Shown piece by piece: positions 42,705-53,096 of a DNA stretch of 64,000 bases. The position numbers and the translations under genes are program-made. The number at the start of each line of letters is the position of its first letter. Position 1 is the stretch's first letter. Under the pieces are notes generated by a model. It made no database searches. It was not told the DNA's origin and worked only from the letters and a program-made list of their open reading frames with translations. This stretch comes from Gnomoniopsis sp. IMI 355080 (lineage: Eukaryota; Ascomycota; Sordariomycetes; Diaporthales; Gnomoniaceae), in the NCBI GenBank assembly GCA_027946555.1, contig JAPEVC010000166.1, positions 1 through 64,000 of the forward strand, given 5' to 3'.

Positions 42705-43771
42705 TCAAATGAGTTCACGTTGGCGGAAGATTTCCAATACTTCATGCCATGTCTCTCGAGAGACCTCCTGGCCTCGCTGACTTGCCATGAATTCGGAGGG
42801 CCTTGACCAGAAATGCAAACTTATTAGTGCTGATAAACATCAAGTTGGGTGAGCAGGCTCTCTTACGGGTGAAGAGTATCATTCCTCCATAGCTTGCCGT
42901 GACTCTCCGCTCCCAGCGCCGTGGCCCCAACTAGTGTACGAGCGCCCTGCTCGGCCGAACGCCCGCAGAAAAAGTGCTGCACTGCTAAAATGGGCTTTAC
43001 GAAGCCTGGAAAGTTGCGTCCCATGTTGGTCTTGCACCCCGAGGGGCAAGATGCATTAATGATAATCTTGCGTCCCTGTTCGTCCTGACTTTCACGCTGA
43101 ACCAGGCCCTCGATGACGTTCCAAAGCGCCAGTTTAGCTAGATAGTACTGCTTCGTGGGGTCCCACTTGGATGGATCATTACATCGCTGAACGAGCGACT
43201 GGCCGTAGGGAATCCAGTCTGCTGTGACCTCAAATCCGGCGATGCTATGCAGGAACGAGAGATGCGGCGCGGCGTTAGTATCTGAGGCAGCTACGGCGGC
43301 GGCGGTAGTACGCATTTTTCGAAGCAAAAGTAGTGCTAGCAGTGCTTGGGACAGTACATTGACCTGAAGAGTGATTTCGAATCCATCGGGGCTCTTCTCG
43401 TACTGCCACTGAGCCACGCCCGCGGCGAGTTGGGCGACGTGGAGCTGCGCCGCGCGAGGGTGAGAGTTGAGGCGTTGGGCACAAGCTTGAACCGAGTCGA
43501 AGGAGGCGAAGTCCACAATCTCAACGAGGAAAATATTGGGCGAGCATCCTGTATCTCGCATGATGTTCTCCCTGGCCTGGTCACCCTTTTCCTGGGTGCG
43601 TACGACGAGGATCAGAGGATTCGCACCAAGGGCAGCATATTTAACGGCAGCAGCGTATCCCAAGCCAGAGTTGGCGCCCGTTACCAGTACTGTCTTGTGC
43701 TGGTATGAAAGATGCGTTGGGTCGGCTGGCGGGTAACGCGCTGCCCAAAACTGCGCCCAGAGCGAAGACAT
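42705..43771 (-). CDS. Short-chain dehydrogenase/reductase
   Basis: Two exons, 42867-43771 and 42705-42801, with an intron of 65 nt (donor GTAAGA, acceptor GTCAAG, branch-like CACTAAT), give 333 residues. Without splicing the frame stops inside the donor after 302 residues; the second exon supplies PSEFMASQRGQEVSRETWHE, an end usual for this SDR group. The start at 43771 (MSSLWAQFWAARYPP) is preferred over an upstream non-ATG extension. VLVTGANSGLGYAAA is the NAD(P)-binding site, VVRTQEKGD the following cofactor region, and YYLAK the YxxxK active site. The conserved N(N)AG block reads QLAAG, so its Asn is missing, while the later Asn in LQVNVLS is kept. It probably oxidises or reduces a substrate shared with the neighbouring P450. 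Confidence 0.9.
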
Positions 43772-44063
43772 TGCGCCGAAATGCCAAATATTTCGTGATG
43801 TAATGGAGATGGTGTAAGGAATTTCTATAGGAGAACAATGGTAGCGTTCGGCTTGCATAACGATCATAGCTGTCGCTCTGCGGCGCAGCCTCATGGGGGC
43901 TGCGGAACGCGGACCCAAACGCCGTACGGTGCCGAGTGGTACGTATCAAACCCTAACGTGTAGGAGGGGGCCCACGAGATTTGAATATTATGGAATGTAT
44001 ACTATAAACTCAACCAATCTTCAATCATCAAATCTATAATCCAGTATGGAAAGTCTCCATTGA
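43772..44063. other. Short intergenic spacer
   Basis: About 290 bases that must serve as SDR promoter and as 3' end of the finger-bearing HET gene, both on the minus strand. Confidence 0.4.
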
Positions 44064-45989
44064 TTAATCAAGGATTGCTGTAGTCGTAGTCCACTCGACT
44101 GAGCTTGCATGGAGCTTCGGCAGGCTCGTCCACACGCAGATACCTATACGTTGCCAAATTGTAACGCCAGAACGAGAGATGGGAATTGTCAGTATACCAA
44201 CCGATGCACATGGGTCTATCTCCTCATCGTCGGTCTCGCTTTCCTCACTTGATATTTCATCCCCGTCATCAATGGTTCCGCAGTAGAGAACCCTGAGATC
44301 ATTGCCATAGTTTGATTCCAACAAGGTGCTCAATTGGCGATGTCTATCGTCCAGTACTTTTTCAAGGCGATGCATATCTTTGGGAATGGTCCGCAGTACC
44401 TCGTCATTCTCGTCGAGGAGAATGAGTTCAACCGGAAGAGCCTCTGAAATTGCCTCGGTGTTCCAAATATTTCGAATGAAAGGGCCGTCGCGCGTGGCGT
44501 CCCAAGCAGCTTTCAGTTGCTGGAAACTGCAACGCAATCCATTGAAAGACGCTTTTCCACCTGCGTCTACTGCTATACGGCATTGACTCCTTGCAATAGC
44601 AACGTCCATAACCAGACACTGAGGCATCCGAGACGATTGACTGATACACCAACGTCGTCCAACAGGCTGCTCGGTCCCGTGAATGTATAGTTGTCCCCAC
44701 ACAGGGGATTTCTTGTTGATTTCCGCAGCAAACTGTACCTCGAGCTCTGCGAGAGAAAATGGCATACCCGGGTTTGAGCTTTTGCCCAGCTTCATGCCAA
44801 ATACCTGCATGATTCCATATATTCGATCTTCCTCATTGAAAGTCTTGCGATAACCAGCTGTGGAGTAAATGATCACCGGATTATCGTGAGATCTGAACCC
44901 TAGTGCGTCTATCCTTGCCAGTATGTCGACGGCTGCTTTAAGGATGTGCTTGTGCTCCTCCCCTGACGCTGCTAGAATCTCGGTTGTTCTCTGTAGTGCA
45001 ACCTCGATGTTGCCCCAGGCGGTCTGAAAGCTCGCCAAACCAACCTCGAGATAACCTTGCCTGGTGAGTTGGTGACCTTCACGTGATAGAATGGTTGCCT
45101 CGGGTCGAAGGAGTGACTCTTGCAGCGTCCATAAGGATGAAAACCATGGCTCGTCCTCCAGAATGCTTAGACTTCGACCAACTCTGTCCAGCCAGTCTTT
45201 ATCCAACACACAGTTTGGAAAGATTCCCGCCTGGTAATCTATTCCAAAGCGGTCATTCATGTCCCCCACATCAGTATGCGTGACGTATTCGTTATCCCCT
45301 CCACATCGGCTGGACAGGCCAAAAAGTTCGTTTGCAAAGTTTTGCAGCTTTTGTGTTGGTGACTGGTGCAACCATATGAATGCTGTGCTTGCGCGAGCAA
45401 AAATCCCTGCCTGCCTGCCCACTTCCTCGTCCCTCGCCTTGCTGTGAATGTCTGACGATAAGTCCTGGTCGATGCATGCCACGTCAACCCACAACCAGTC
45501 TACATCTGAGCTTATCTCGTGGAGAATTGCCGCAAATTCTTCGACCGTGAACACATGAGGCTGTATGGCTGGTATTTTCCATTCGATACCTTCGACCCCG
45601 AGACTTTGCACTTGTCCCGTGGCGTCCTGCCAACGTCCCCAGGTATACGATAGAATGTTGTAGCTGGGTTCAATAACAGATCCGTACCGATTCCTATCCT
45701 TTCTTTCGTATGACCTCATCTCGGGTACGAACAGAAGTCTTTGCGGCCACATTTCCGACCATGTGTCTCGTTCAGCGTAAGTCACACTAAGAAGGGGCTC
45801 ATCCGGTTCTGTGGCAACAAGATCTCGCGCGTCGGTCCGTATCTCATTGAGGTGTTCGTAGTACAAATGGTCATTGGAAGAGCCGTGAGCCACAAATTCG
45901 TCGTAATCGCCGTAAGGTTTGGAACATAGTCGGCAATAAAAGGGCGCCATGTCTTCACGAGCCGTCATCTTGCGCTCTTGTGGAGGCAT
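44064..45989 (-). CDS. HET-domain protein (type A) with N-terminal C2H2 finger
   Basis: 641 residues from the ATG at 45989, intronless. Residues 19-41 fit a C2H2 zinc finger: Cys19-x2-Cys22-x12-His35-x5-His41 within FYCRLCSKPYGDYDEFVAHG and following. Type A blocks then follow: EMWPQRLLFVPEMRSYER (79-96), NILSYTWGRW (111-120), WLWVDVACIDQDL (about 161-173), EVGRQAGIFARASTAFIWLH, PWFSSLWTLQESLLRPEAT (about 283-301), EDRIYGIMQVFGMKLG (about 390-405) and WQRIGICVWTSL (about 614-625). An acidic run (SSEESETDDEEID) precedes the end block. The finger is absent from the other HET genes here, so it is an N-terminal addition of about 75 residues. It could bind nucleic acid or a protein partner. Confidence 0.92.
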   Translation of the reverse strand: MPPQERKMTAREDMAPFYCRLCSKPYGDYDEFVAHGSSNDHLYYEHLNEIRTDARDLVATEPDEPLLSVTYAERDTWSEMWPQRLLFVPEMRSYERKDRNRYGSVIEPSYNILSYTWGRWQDATGQVQSLGVEGIEWKIPAIQPHVFTVEEFAAILHEISSDVDWLWVDVACIDQDLSSDIHSKARDEEVGRQAGIFARASTAFIWLHQSPTQKLQNFANELFGLSSRCGGDNEYVTHTDVGDMNDRFGIDYQAGIFPNCVLDKDWLDRVGRSLSILEDEPWFSSLWTLQESLLRPEATILSREGHQLTRQGYLEVGLASFQTAWGNIEVALQRTTEILAASGEEHKHILKAAVDILARIDALGFRSHDNPVIIYSTAGYRKTFNEEDRIYGIMQVFGMKLGKSSNPGMPFSLAELEVQFAAEINKKSPVWGQLYIHGTEQPVGRRWCISQSSRMPQCLVMDVAIARSQCRIAVDAGGKASFNGLRCSFQQLKAAWDATRDGPFIRNIWNTEAISEALPVELILLDENDEVLRTIPKDMHRLEKVLDDRHRQLSTLLESNYGNDLRVLYCGTIDDGDEISSEESETDDEEIDPCASVGILTIPISRSGVTIWQRIGICVWTSLPKLHASSVEWTTTTAILD

Positions 45990-47637
45990 TCCGAGGCGGG
46001 ATGGGATAGTGAAGGGTGCTTCGAGGTGGATTTTTATTGTGATTTTTGGCGAATGAGTTTTCTGAAAGACGGATGCCGAGGTCAGTGATCAAAATTTGTT
46101 GACTTCAGGAGATTAGTGTCTTACAAATATACCGGCACTCCTGCTGCCTCAGGGGGATATGCAGCTGCCCAGGTGTGCCGTGTATATCTTAGAATAGTCC
46201 AAAATGACATTGAGAAAAGCTGCGAATTTGGTCAATTTCGAAGCAATGAAAGCGCTGAGATGCATGTCACCCTTGTAGCAGGAGAAGCCAGTGGGTCGTG
46301 GCGACTTGGACGCAGAATGACACGACCCTATTGTTGCAAACAATGCGTGTCCCCCTGCATATAAGCCCTAAATACTCCTGCAGCTGACCTTGTCACCCAG
46401 AAGCTCTCTCGGACCGATTGCTTCGGATTTCGCGAACGGCGCAATGTTAGTCCAATAGGGACGATTGGATTTAGTCTCAGACAAGTCGATTGGGCACCTG
46501 CAATCGATACATGTAGATTGCGCTCGTCTATGAATACCGAAGTATTTCCAGTGATATTTTGTTGGTGCTAACAAGTTTTACGCTAAATGCCCATCCGAGT
46601 GCAGGTCTGTAATCAGTTTATAGACTTACTTAAAGGCAATCGAACCGTAATACTATCGTTAGTATATTGTCCACGAGAGGTCCCCTCGTAATTTATTGTT
46701 CGAAGGGTTGAGGAGCCTTCATCAGCGGTTTCTGGGTCAGAAGTACCCTGGCGACCTGGAAGTGCTGTGAGAGCAATCGGGCACAGGCAGCCTGCCCTGT
46801 GAATGCCCAGAACTGAAGAACGGCAACTTTTTTATGACCAAGAAACGCAGCTTCCGTGAGTTGGAGGCTCTCCAAGGTATCCCACGTGGCAGCATATCTT
46901 TGAAGAACGATATTGGCCAAAGGTATGTGAAATCACGCCACCGGCACCCATTAGGGTATAGCCAGGCAATCATCTGATGGCTCACAGAAAGGGGGGAAAA
47001 AAGATATCGGCAGGAAAACGTCAAACCTCGTAGTATATCAGAAGACATGTAATTGGTCCTTGCAGTAATGCTGACATGTCCTTGTCATGTTCAAAGGCTG
47101 AGGACACCCTTAGACGATCACCTGCAATGCAGGTTCAGCTCAACTTCCCGACATACCTAGGTACCTAGGCAACAAAGAAGATGCAGAAAGACAGCAGTAC
47201 CATGCTGAATATTGCTGCAAGAAGCAACTAGAACGGAACCTCCGGCATGTCATCTCACTCGGCATGCAATTCTTCTGGATGGTATTGGCTGACATCAGAC
47301 CCAAAAAAGTCATCTGCGATCAATTCTGCCTTATCGGGCGTCAGCAGATCATAGCTGAATGCTCGGGCTACATGGCTGATTGGTAGTTGACATGACGACG
47401 AGGCTCCTGTGCCAAGTGTCCTTCTCAGAGTGTGCCGGTAAGGGCAAGATTCCTGGGACCACTTCGGCACTTGCCTACACAATCGACATTAAGCACATGT
47501 ACATATAAGTTGCAAGAAACTTAGTTATTGACGAGTCTATCTTTTTCAGGGCCACATCCACAACAATTCTACTGGGCATACAAGAGGCCTCGTCATACTG
47601 TGCCGAACGCGGGGTCCTGGCCCAGCATTACCCAGTT
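45990..47637. other. Intergenic, divergent HET promoters
   Basis: About 1.65 kb between two divergently transcribed HET genes. A minus-strand frame at 46693-46920 (LESLQLTEAAFLGHKK and following) and one at 47255-47482 have fairly protein-like composition, but no start, splice sites or family could be established; they may be relics. A double palindrome lies at 47154-47169. Confidence 0.4.
47154..47169. repeat. Double palindrome TACCTAGGTACCTAGG
   Basis: Two overlapping units of the recurrent palindrome, the first exact, about 470 bp upstream of a HET gene. Confidence 0.8.
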
Positions 47638-49188
47638 ATGTCTTCCGAACTATTCACAACAAGAAAGGAGTGGCCAAGACGTCTATTATACGTGGATGGG
47701 AGCAAATTCGAATCCATCCAGCGAGTCGGAGACGATACCTACGGCGGTGTCAGCAAGCCCAACTACAATATCTTAAGCTACACCTGGGGCCGCTGGGCGA
47801 TACCCAAGGGCGAAGCTCTTCCAATCAAAAATACGAGTTGGAAAGTACCCAGGGTTGACAAAAGGGGATTCTCTGTCCAAGCCTTCGCCAAGGTCATTCA
47901 GTACGTGAGACAACAGGGAAATCACGTATGGCTGGACGTTGGTTGCATCGACCAAGAGAATGAAAGGATCAAAGCAAGCGAAATTGGAAAACAGGCCTCT
48001 ATCTTTCGGCTCGCTCGGAAAGCGTACATTTGGCTCAGTCACTCGAAACGCGATACACTCAAGCCTTTCATCACGGAGGCGCTCTGCAGAGATGCAATAG
48101 AAAGCGAAGTCAATCCATTTAGAGCCTGGTTGAGTCATGTTCACAAAGGAGTTCAGCAAGTCTTTTCTGATCCATGGTTCTCATCTCTCTGGACTCTTCA
48201 GGAAGGGTATCTTCGACGCGATGCCATCCTGCTCTTTGACGACGCGTCCACTCTGGACATCCCCAAGTTCGAGTCATACAGCAAGGAAGGAGGACCTTGC
48301 ACCTTGCTGGACCTAGTCTCAGCTTATGAAGCCATCGCTTCCAACCTCCATGGAGTTCTCCGATACGACCCAGAGCGCCTCGGAAATCATGGTACTCGCT
48401 TGGCCCGAGATGTATGCCAACAGCTCCATAACGTTGGGGTGCCGTGCATTGCTAAAAGCCATGCCATTGCTCTCTATGAGGTCTCTAGCTTTCGCAACCC
48501 ATCGAGGGAGCATGATCGTGTGTACGGCATCATGCAGGTCTTTGGGCTTGTCCTGGGCAAGGCAGCCCAGCCAGACAAAGACTTTACACTCAGCGATCTG
48601 GAAGATCAGTTGGGCCAAGCTATAAACAAGATAAATCCGGTCCTGGCACAGTCGTTTGTCCATCTTGGTGACCCCCGTCACAATAGACGATGGTGTCTGC
48701 AAAGAAACATGCGTGTATTCTCCGACTCCCCCGTATTGGGCCGGCAACTTGACCAGCCTGATCCATGGTGTCAAATCGTTTTTGACCACTTGGAGAATAT
48801 GGCAAGGTTCCAAGGCTATTTGGTATCTTTGGAGACGCTGGTGGCCACAGGGCTCAGTTTCCAAACTTTCTATTTCGATAATACCACGGAGATCAAGAAT
48901 ATACTCCCTGAGCACTTGTTACGATCTGAAGCTCGTCTCTCTATTCACATGGATGAGGTACTAGATGCATCAAAGGCATTTGAGAGATTGTCAGTTCTGA
49001 TGATTGGTGGGCTCGACGAAGGTCAGTCACGAAGATGGCTGGGTATCATAGTGCATTGCTCTTCGATCACTCATTCAAGCAAGAGATGCTGGGCTAGAAT
49101 CGGTGTTTGTACATGGTCGATGCATGTTGACTACATGCAGAGTATGCTCGGGGACACTTTCCAAAGGATGAATGTTCTTTTGAATTAA
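47638..49188 (+). CDS. HET-domain protein (type A)
   Basis: 516 residues from the ATG at 47638, intronless; the shortest intact type A member. Blocks: EWPRRLLYVDGSKFESIQR (11-29), NILSYTWGRW (44-53), HVWLDVGCIDQENERIK (about 97-113), EIGKQASIFRLARKAYIWLS, SDPWFSSLWTLQEGYLRRDA (about 177-196), HDRVYGIMQVFGLVLG (about 291-306), FVHLGDPRHNRRWCLQ and the C-terminal WARIGVCTWSM (about 483-493). It has almost no linker before the HET domain. Confidence 0.92.
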   Translation: MSSELFTTRKEWPRRLLYVDGSKFESIQRVGDDTYGGVSKPNYNILSYTWGRWAIPKGEALPIKNTSWKVPRVDKRGFSVQAFAKVIQYVRQQGNHVWLDVGCIDQENERIKASEIGKQASIFRLARKAYIWLSHSKRDTLKPFITEALCRDAIESEVNPFRAWLSHVHKGVQQVFSDPWFSSLWTLQEGYLRRDAILLFDDASTLDIPKFESYSKEGGPCTLLDLVSAYEAIASNLHGVLRYDPERLGNHGTRLARDVCQQLHNVGVPCIAKSHAIALYEVSSFRNPSREHDRVYGIMQVFGLVLGKAAQPDKDFTLSDLEDQLGQAINKINPVLAQSFVHLGDPRHNRRWCLQRNMRVFSDSPVLGRQLDQPDPWCQIVFDHLENMARFQGYLVSLETLVATGLSFQTFYFDNTTEIKNILPEHLLRSEARLSIHMDEVLDASKAFERLSVLMIGGLDEGQSRRWLGIIVHCSSITHSSKRCWARIGVCTWSMHVDYMQSMLGDTFQRMNVLLN

Positions 49189-50274
49189 TCACTGAATCAT
49201 GAGATCAACGGCAAACCTTCGGCCATCATAGAACTATCGAGTGTCACAATGTTTGATGTTGCCGTATCTACCCATATTTATCTGAGACGTCCCTGTTCCA
49301 GTCTGTCATTGACTTGTTTGTCCAATTAAATTTGACTTCATAGGAATCTATGAGAATGATCTATGCTATTTCTTGGGACGACAGCAAAGTAGGAGGGGCA
49401 GGGAGACCCAAAACACTGAGGATCCCATCCCGGACTCAAAGGACCGTGCTCTAAGTATTATTGGCCCTTTCTTGACTGATAATAAAGAAGTATCATCCTT
49501 AGAGATATCGCGTGTAGATCTAAGAAATTGTTACAGGTACCATGGATAATGAATATCTTCAAGCAGCGCAATACGGCGAGCATTTGCAACGCGCTGCTCG
49601 GCCGTGTTAATTACTCGTATTTCTGTTACCGCAGAACACGTTTCTGTGACGAGCACGCAAGCGATTTGGTGAAAATCAATTCTTTTGATTTGATTGTGCT
49701 TTAGACTAAGTATCCTAGAAAAGTAGAGCAACAAAAGGTATCGTCTAGAGAGTTCTATAGAACTTATTGTGGGTTTATGCTTGGACCAAGTGCATATAAT
49801 ATGATAGAAGCTTTGCTGCATTGGTAGGTCTAGAAATACCCCAAAGGAATTTTTTTTCTCACAGTACTGACTTGGTGGGCTAGATGACCATTGAACACTA
49901 GATTGTCTCCATAGAATGGCTACCATACCGCAGGTTTTCTTGTACGTTTACAACGCTTATAGTTTGTACGGGGTGCCGTTGAGTTTTGCCTCGTCGATAT
50001 GCATAAGTATTGAAGGCCTTTGAGACTTTATGAGTATAGCTTTTCCGCGAAAATGTTTTAAATCTCAAGGAGCTACCTAGGAGCTACCTATTGCTGGCCT
50101 GGGATGCAGCAAAGGTCCGCCTAGAGAGTGTTTATTGACTTCTCAAACTTGGCAGTCGTCCGGGTTTGCAGTACTCGTAGAGGTAAAGAGATCTAGATCA
50201 AACCCCGTAATGAACTCTTCTATATGATACAAAAATGGAAAATGACATTGAACTAGTACGGAGAGGTATATTGG
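49189..50274. other. Intergenic between convergent HET genes
   Basis: About 1.1 kb, AT-rich, with 3' ends of both neighbours. A related motif, GCTACCTAGGAGC, is near 50082. No gene recognised. Confidence 0.45.
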
Positions 50275-52575
50275 TCAAATAACAAGCCATTCAACGTCTG
50301 TTTCGCTAAGGAAGCCATGCTCAGGATGAGCACGAGTTTGTCCGTAAAGCCGTCCCGCAGTTGTCCAGAAACTTCCTAATTTCACAAAATGCATCTGGCC
50401 AGGATACATATATACCCTTTCCAGTATGACACCGCAGTATGTCTCTCCGTATTTTCTGCATAGGTAGATGGCGTGCTTCTCCGATCCAGGTCGGAAAGAT
50501 CCTAGCCATTCGTTGATGTTAACATCAGCTCTGATACGTTCCCCAAGACCCACGAACGAGACGCTAGCCATAAAATCTCTTGGCCTGCAATTCTGGATTC
50601 CAGATGTGTCATCATGTTGTCGTCGGGGGACCCATGAAGCAGCGATGCCCACTGAGCGCATCTTGATGGAGCCGTCCGCGGTGATAACCCAGTCCCGCAC
50701 GGAATCATGGTCTTCAGTACCCACGTTGTCCATCAGCGTTATGCGCTGCCGGCGAGCATCCGAGGAGAACGGCAGCATGGTGGCACGCAGACGTGTATCT
50801 ATAATCACAGCGTCAATGTCGCTGTCTCCGCTATCAAATAGGAAATTGTCCCTGGCGAGACCGGTTAGATCCACCATCGCGAATAGAAGGGCACCGCACT
50901 TTTCCTTTGCTTCTCTAACAAATTCCAAAGGGTATCTTCCCTCAACAAGATTTCTTTGCGTGCCCCGCTTCTGCTTCGAATCGCTTTCAAACCAAGAGGT
51001 CACCCCCAGAGCGGACATGATTGCCAGGGCTCGGTTGCTATCGCGGCAATACCGTTGGTTTCCTAGCTGAAGAACGTCGGACATGGACATATCTAGAAGC
51101 TTATGTAGGGCAGTCCGCGTGAAAATTCCGGCAATCTCGTATACGCCGAGTGGGAGGGAAGCGGACATGGAGGCTCGGATGTTCATGTTGAACAGTGCGA
51201 TAAGGTGGTCAAGCTGGACTGCACGGCTGCCTTTGGCTGTGCTTAATATTCTCCATGATGAATCGCAAAGAAACATATCGGGTCGAAGGAACGCCTCCTG
51301 TAGAGTCCAGAGAGAGGTAAACCACCCATCTGGCTCAGAATACCCGCCCGCCTCGTTGACCCCTTGATCAGCGAACCAAAGCGAGTCAGGATCGCCTCTG
51401 GTGACCTTTGCCGCGTGCGCGAGACCGGTCGGGCCTCCAGCTTCCGACGCAGCTTGCATCCGCAGAGCCTCAAGTCGTGGGTCATGAGCTTCGTATCTTT
51501 GCATGTACTCAATGCTGAGCCAATCTATCACGGGATCCATACCGCTCCATGTAGGTACGCGGTTGAACCAGATGAGGGCAACTTTGGCGGAGGAGAAAAT
51601 AGTTGCTTGTCGCGAGATTTCTCTTCTTCCAAGAGGGCTGTTATCCTGAGGGATGCACAACAGATCCAACCAAATGTACCGTGGCCCAAATGGGATCTTA
51701 GACAGCATTAATGGTAGTTCTGTTACATCGAAGATGCTGTTTCGAGGCACCTTCCAGTCGTTGACGCCTTCCACTTTGGCGGTTCCATTGCACCAGCTAT
51801 TGCGTCTCCAGCGTCCCCAGGTGTGGCTCACGACCATGTATTCAGGAGTTTGTCCAAGCGGTAGGTGCAACGTTCGCTTAGTCTGTCTGTCCCACAGAAA
51901 GTATGGATAGATGTCTAGAGAATTCCCTTGTTCCAACCAAGGACAAGACTGGATGCATGCCGACAACGGTGTAGGCCAATTTTCCGGCCCAAAGTCTTGA
52001 GGATAGGAACTGGAAATATCTGTGCGCGGAAAGTTCACGACACCCATATCCGCAAGGCAAGAGACAGCTGTTCGATGGGCGGCCGCGATGATCGCCGCGT
52101 TGCTTCTTGCGAGAACTCGTCCTCCCGAGTCCCAATTCATCTCGTAGCGTGTTTCTGTTTGACCATTTATGACAATTTCTACCGGAAGCCTCCATTCACC
52201 GAATTCTCGGGTCCATAGCGCAGAAAGTTGTTTGTGGTATTCGGAATCGTGGATTTTTGGTACCTGGTCGTGGTTCATGGGATTCTCCATCCAAGTTCGC
52301 CACTTTTGGGAGTCTGCTGATAAGTTCGCATTCCACCATTCTTCTAGCAAAGCGAGTGTGACCGCTTGCGTTCTCGAGAGACTTTCAAAAATATGTTTCC
52401 GTTCTTTATCGTTCTTCAGGGCACGTAAGCATGTCGACCATGCCTCCAGAATGATTGGCCAATCCTGATACGGCACCAGACTCTGCCCGTTAGGTGCGAT
52501 GGCCGCAACGTCAATCAAACGAGCGTTTCTCGAGCCCCAGGAACGAAAGTAAACATCAGGCAAATACTGGTCCAT
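50275..52575 (-). CDS. Large HET-domain protein (type B)
   Basis: 766 residues from the first in-frame ATG at 52575; the frame is open to 52680 only from a GTG, and an unseen 5' exon is possible because its paralogue at 28411 has a longer N-terminus. The helical N-terminal region contains LALLEEWWNANLS. HET blocks are YMVVSHTWGRWRR (about 243-255), RYIWLDLLCIPQDNSPLGRR (about 296-315), EISRQATIFSSAKVALIWFN, and GWFTSLWTLQEAFLRPDMF (about 418-436). SALGVTSWFE occupies the place of the type A YGIMQVFG block. The C-terminal part shares a long region of unknown fold with the 28411 gene. No intron is apparent. Confidence 0.9.
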   Translation of the reverse strand: MDQYLPDVYFRSWGSRNARLIDVAAIAPNGQSLVPYQDWPIILEAWSTCLRALKNDKERKHIFESLSRTQAVTLALLEEWWNANLSADSQKWRTWMENPMNHDQVPKIHDSEYHKQLSALWTREFGEWRLPVEIVINGQTETRYEMNWDSGGRVLARSNAAIIAAAHRTAVSCLADMGVVNFPRTDISSSYPQDFGPENWPTPLSACIQSCPWLEQGNSLDIYPYFLWDRQTKRTLHLPLGQTPEYMVVSHTWGRWRRNSWCNGTAKVEGVNDWKVPRNSIFDVTELPLMLSKIPFGPRYIWLDLLCIPQDNSPLGRREISRQATIFSSAKVALIWFNRVPTWSGMDPVIDWLSIEYMQRYEAHDPRLEALRMQAASEAGGPTGLAHAAKVTRGDPDSLWFADQGVNEAGGYSEPDGWFTSLWTLQEAFLRPDMFLCDSSWRILSTAKGSRAVQLDHLIALFNMNIRASMSASLPLGVYEIAGIFTRTALHKLLDMSMSDVLQLGNQRYCRDSNRALAIMSALGVTSWFESDSKQKRGTQRNLVEGRYPLEFVREAKEKCGALLFAMVDLTGLARDNFLFDSGDSDIDAVIIDTRLRATMLPFSSDARRQRITLMDNVGTEDHDSVRDWVITADGSIKMRSVGIAASWVPRRQHDDTSGIQNCRPRDFMASVSFVGLGERIRADVNINEWLGSFRPGSEKHAIYLCRKYGETYCGVILERVYMYPGQMHFVKLGSFWTTAGRLYGQTRAHPEHGFLSETDVEWLVI

Positions 52576-53096
52576 GCTTATTAGACAGGGAGCACACCGC
52601 TGCCAGGCCCCACTGGAGCTGGACGATGCAGGTAGTTCTCTTTGATGTTCTTTGATCCAAATCGACCTGTGTAGTGGCACTAATAACCTGGAACACTACA
52701 AAATGGAGCGGTGTTACAGCCTCTTTATCTACTAGGTAAGTATTTGTTTTCTATGTGGCGTCCTCGGATATCATCAGGATTGGGTCATCACCTGACGCAC
52801 CTTGTCACCTGCAGCACGCCTATCATACGGGCATCTTGCTGTACGTACCTACTTACGTACATAATTGACAGTCGCACGTGATTGGGCTGCTAATTCGTTC
52901 CCTAAGCTGAAAAATTCAGGAACGTGCCCAGACCCAAGGATCTACCTCCAATCTATGTGTGCACTCTTTCCAGAAATTGCCTTCATTCTCACAAAATGAC
53001 AGGGCCGAACACCCAGTCCAAGCGCGAAAAATGCCTTGTGGGGAGTGGCGTCTTTACCAGCTCAATGACCACGGCGGCTTCTAAACATCCCCACGA
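52576..53096. other. Intergenic
   Basis: About 520 bases. A nearly symmetric GTACGTACCTACTTACGTAC lies at 52842-52861. No gene is recognised before the HET relic starts. Confidence 0.45.

Noticed and set aside
43772..43918. N-terminal extension of the SDR frame
   Set aside because: It starts at a non-ATG codon and does not resemble an SDR start; the Met at 43771 precedes a normal N-terminus.
46693..47482. Possible small genes between divergent HET genes
   Set aside because: Composition is partly protein-like, but no start, splice sites or family could be shown; noted only under the intergenic entry.
48319..48915. 198-codon antisense frame within a HET gene
   Set aside because: It is fully inside a gene with all type A HET blocks in the other direction.
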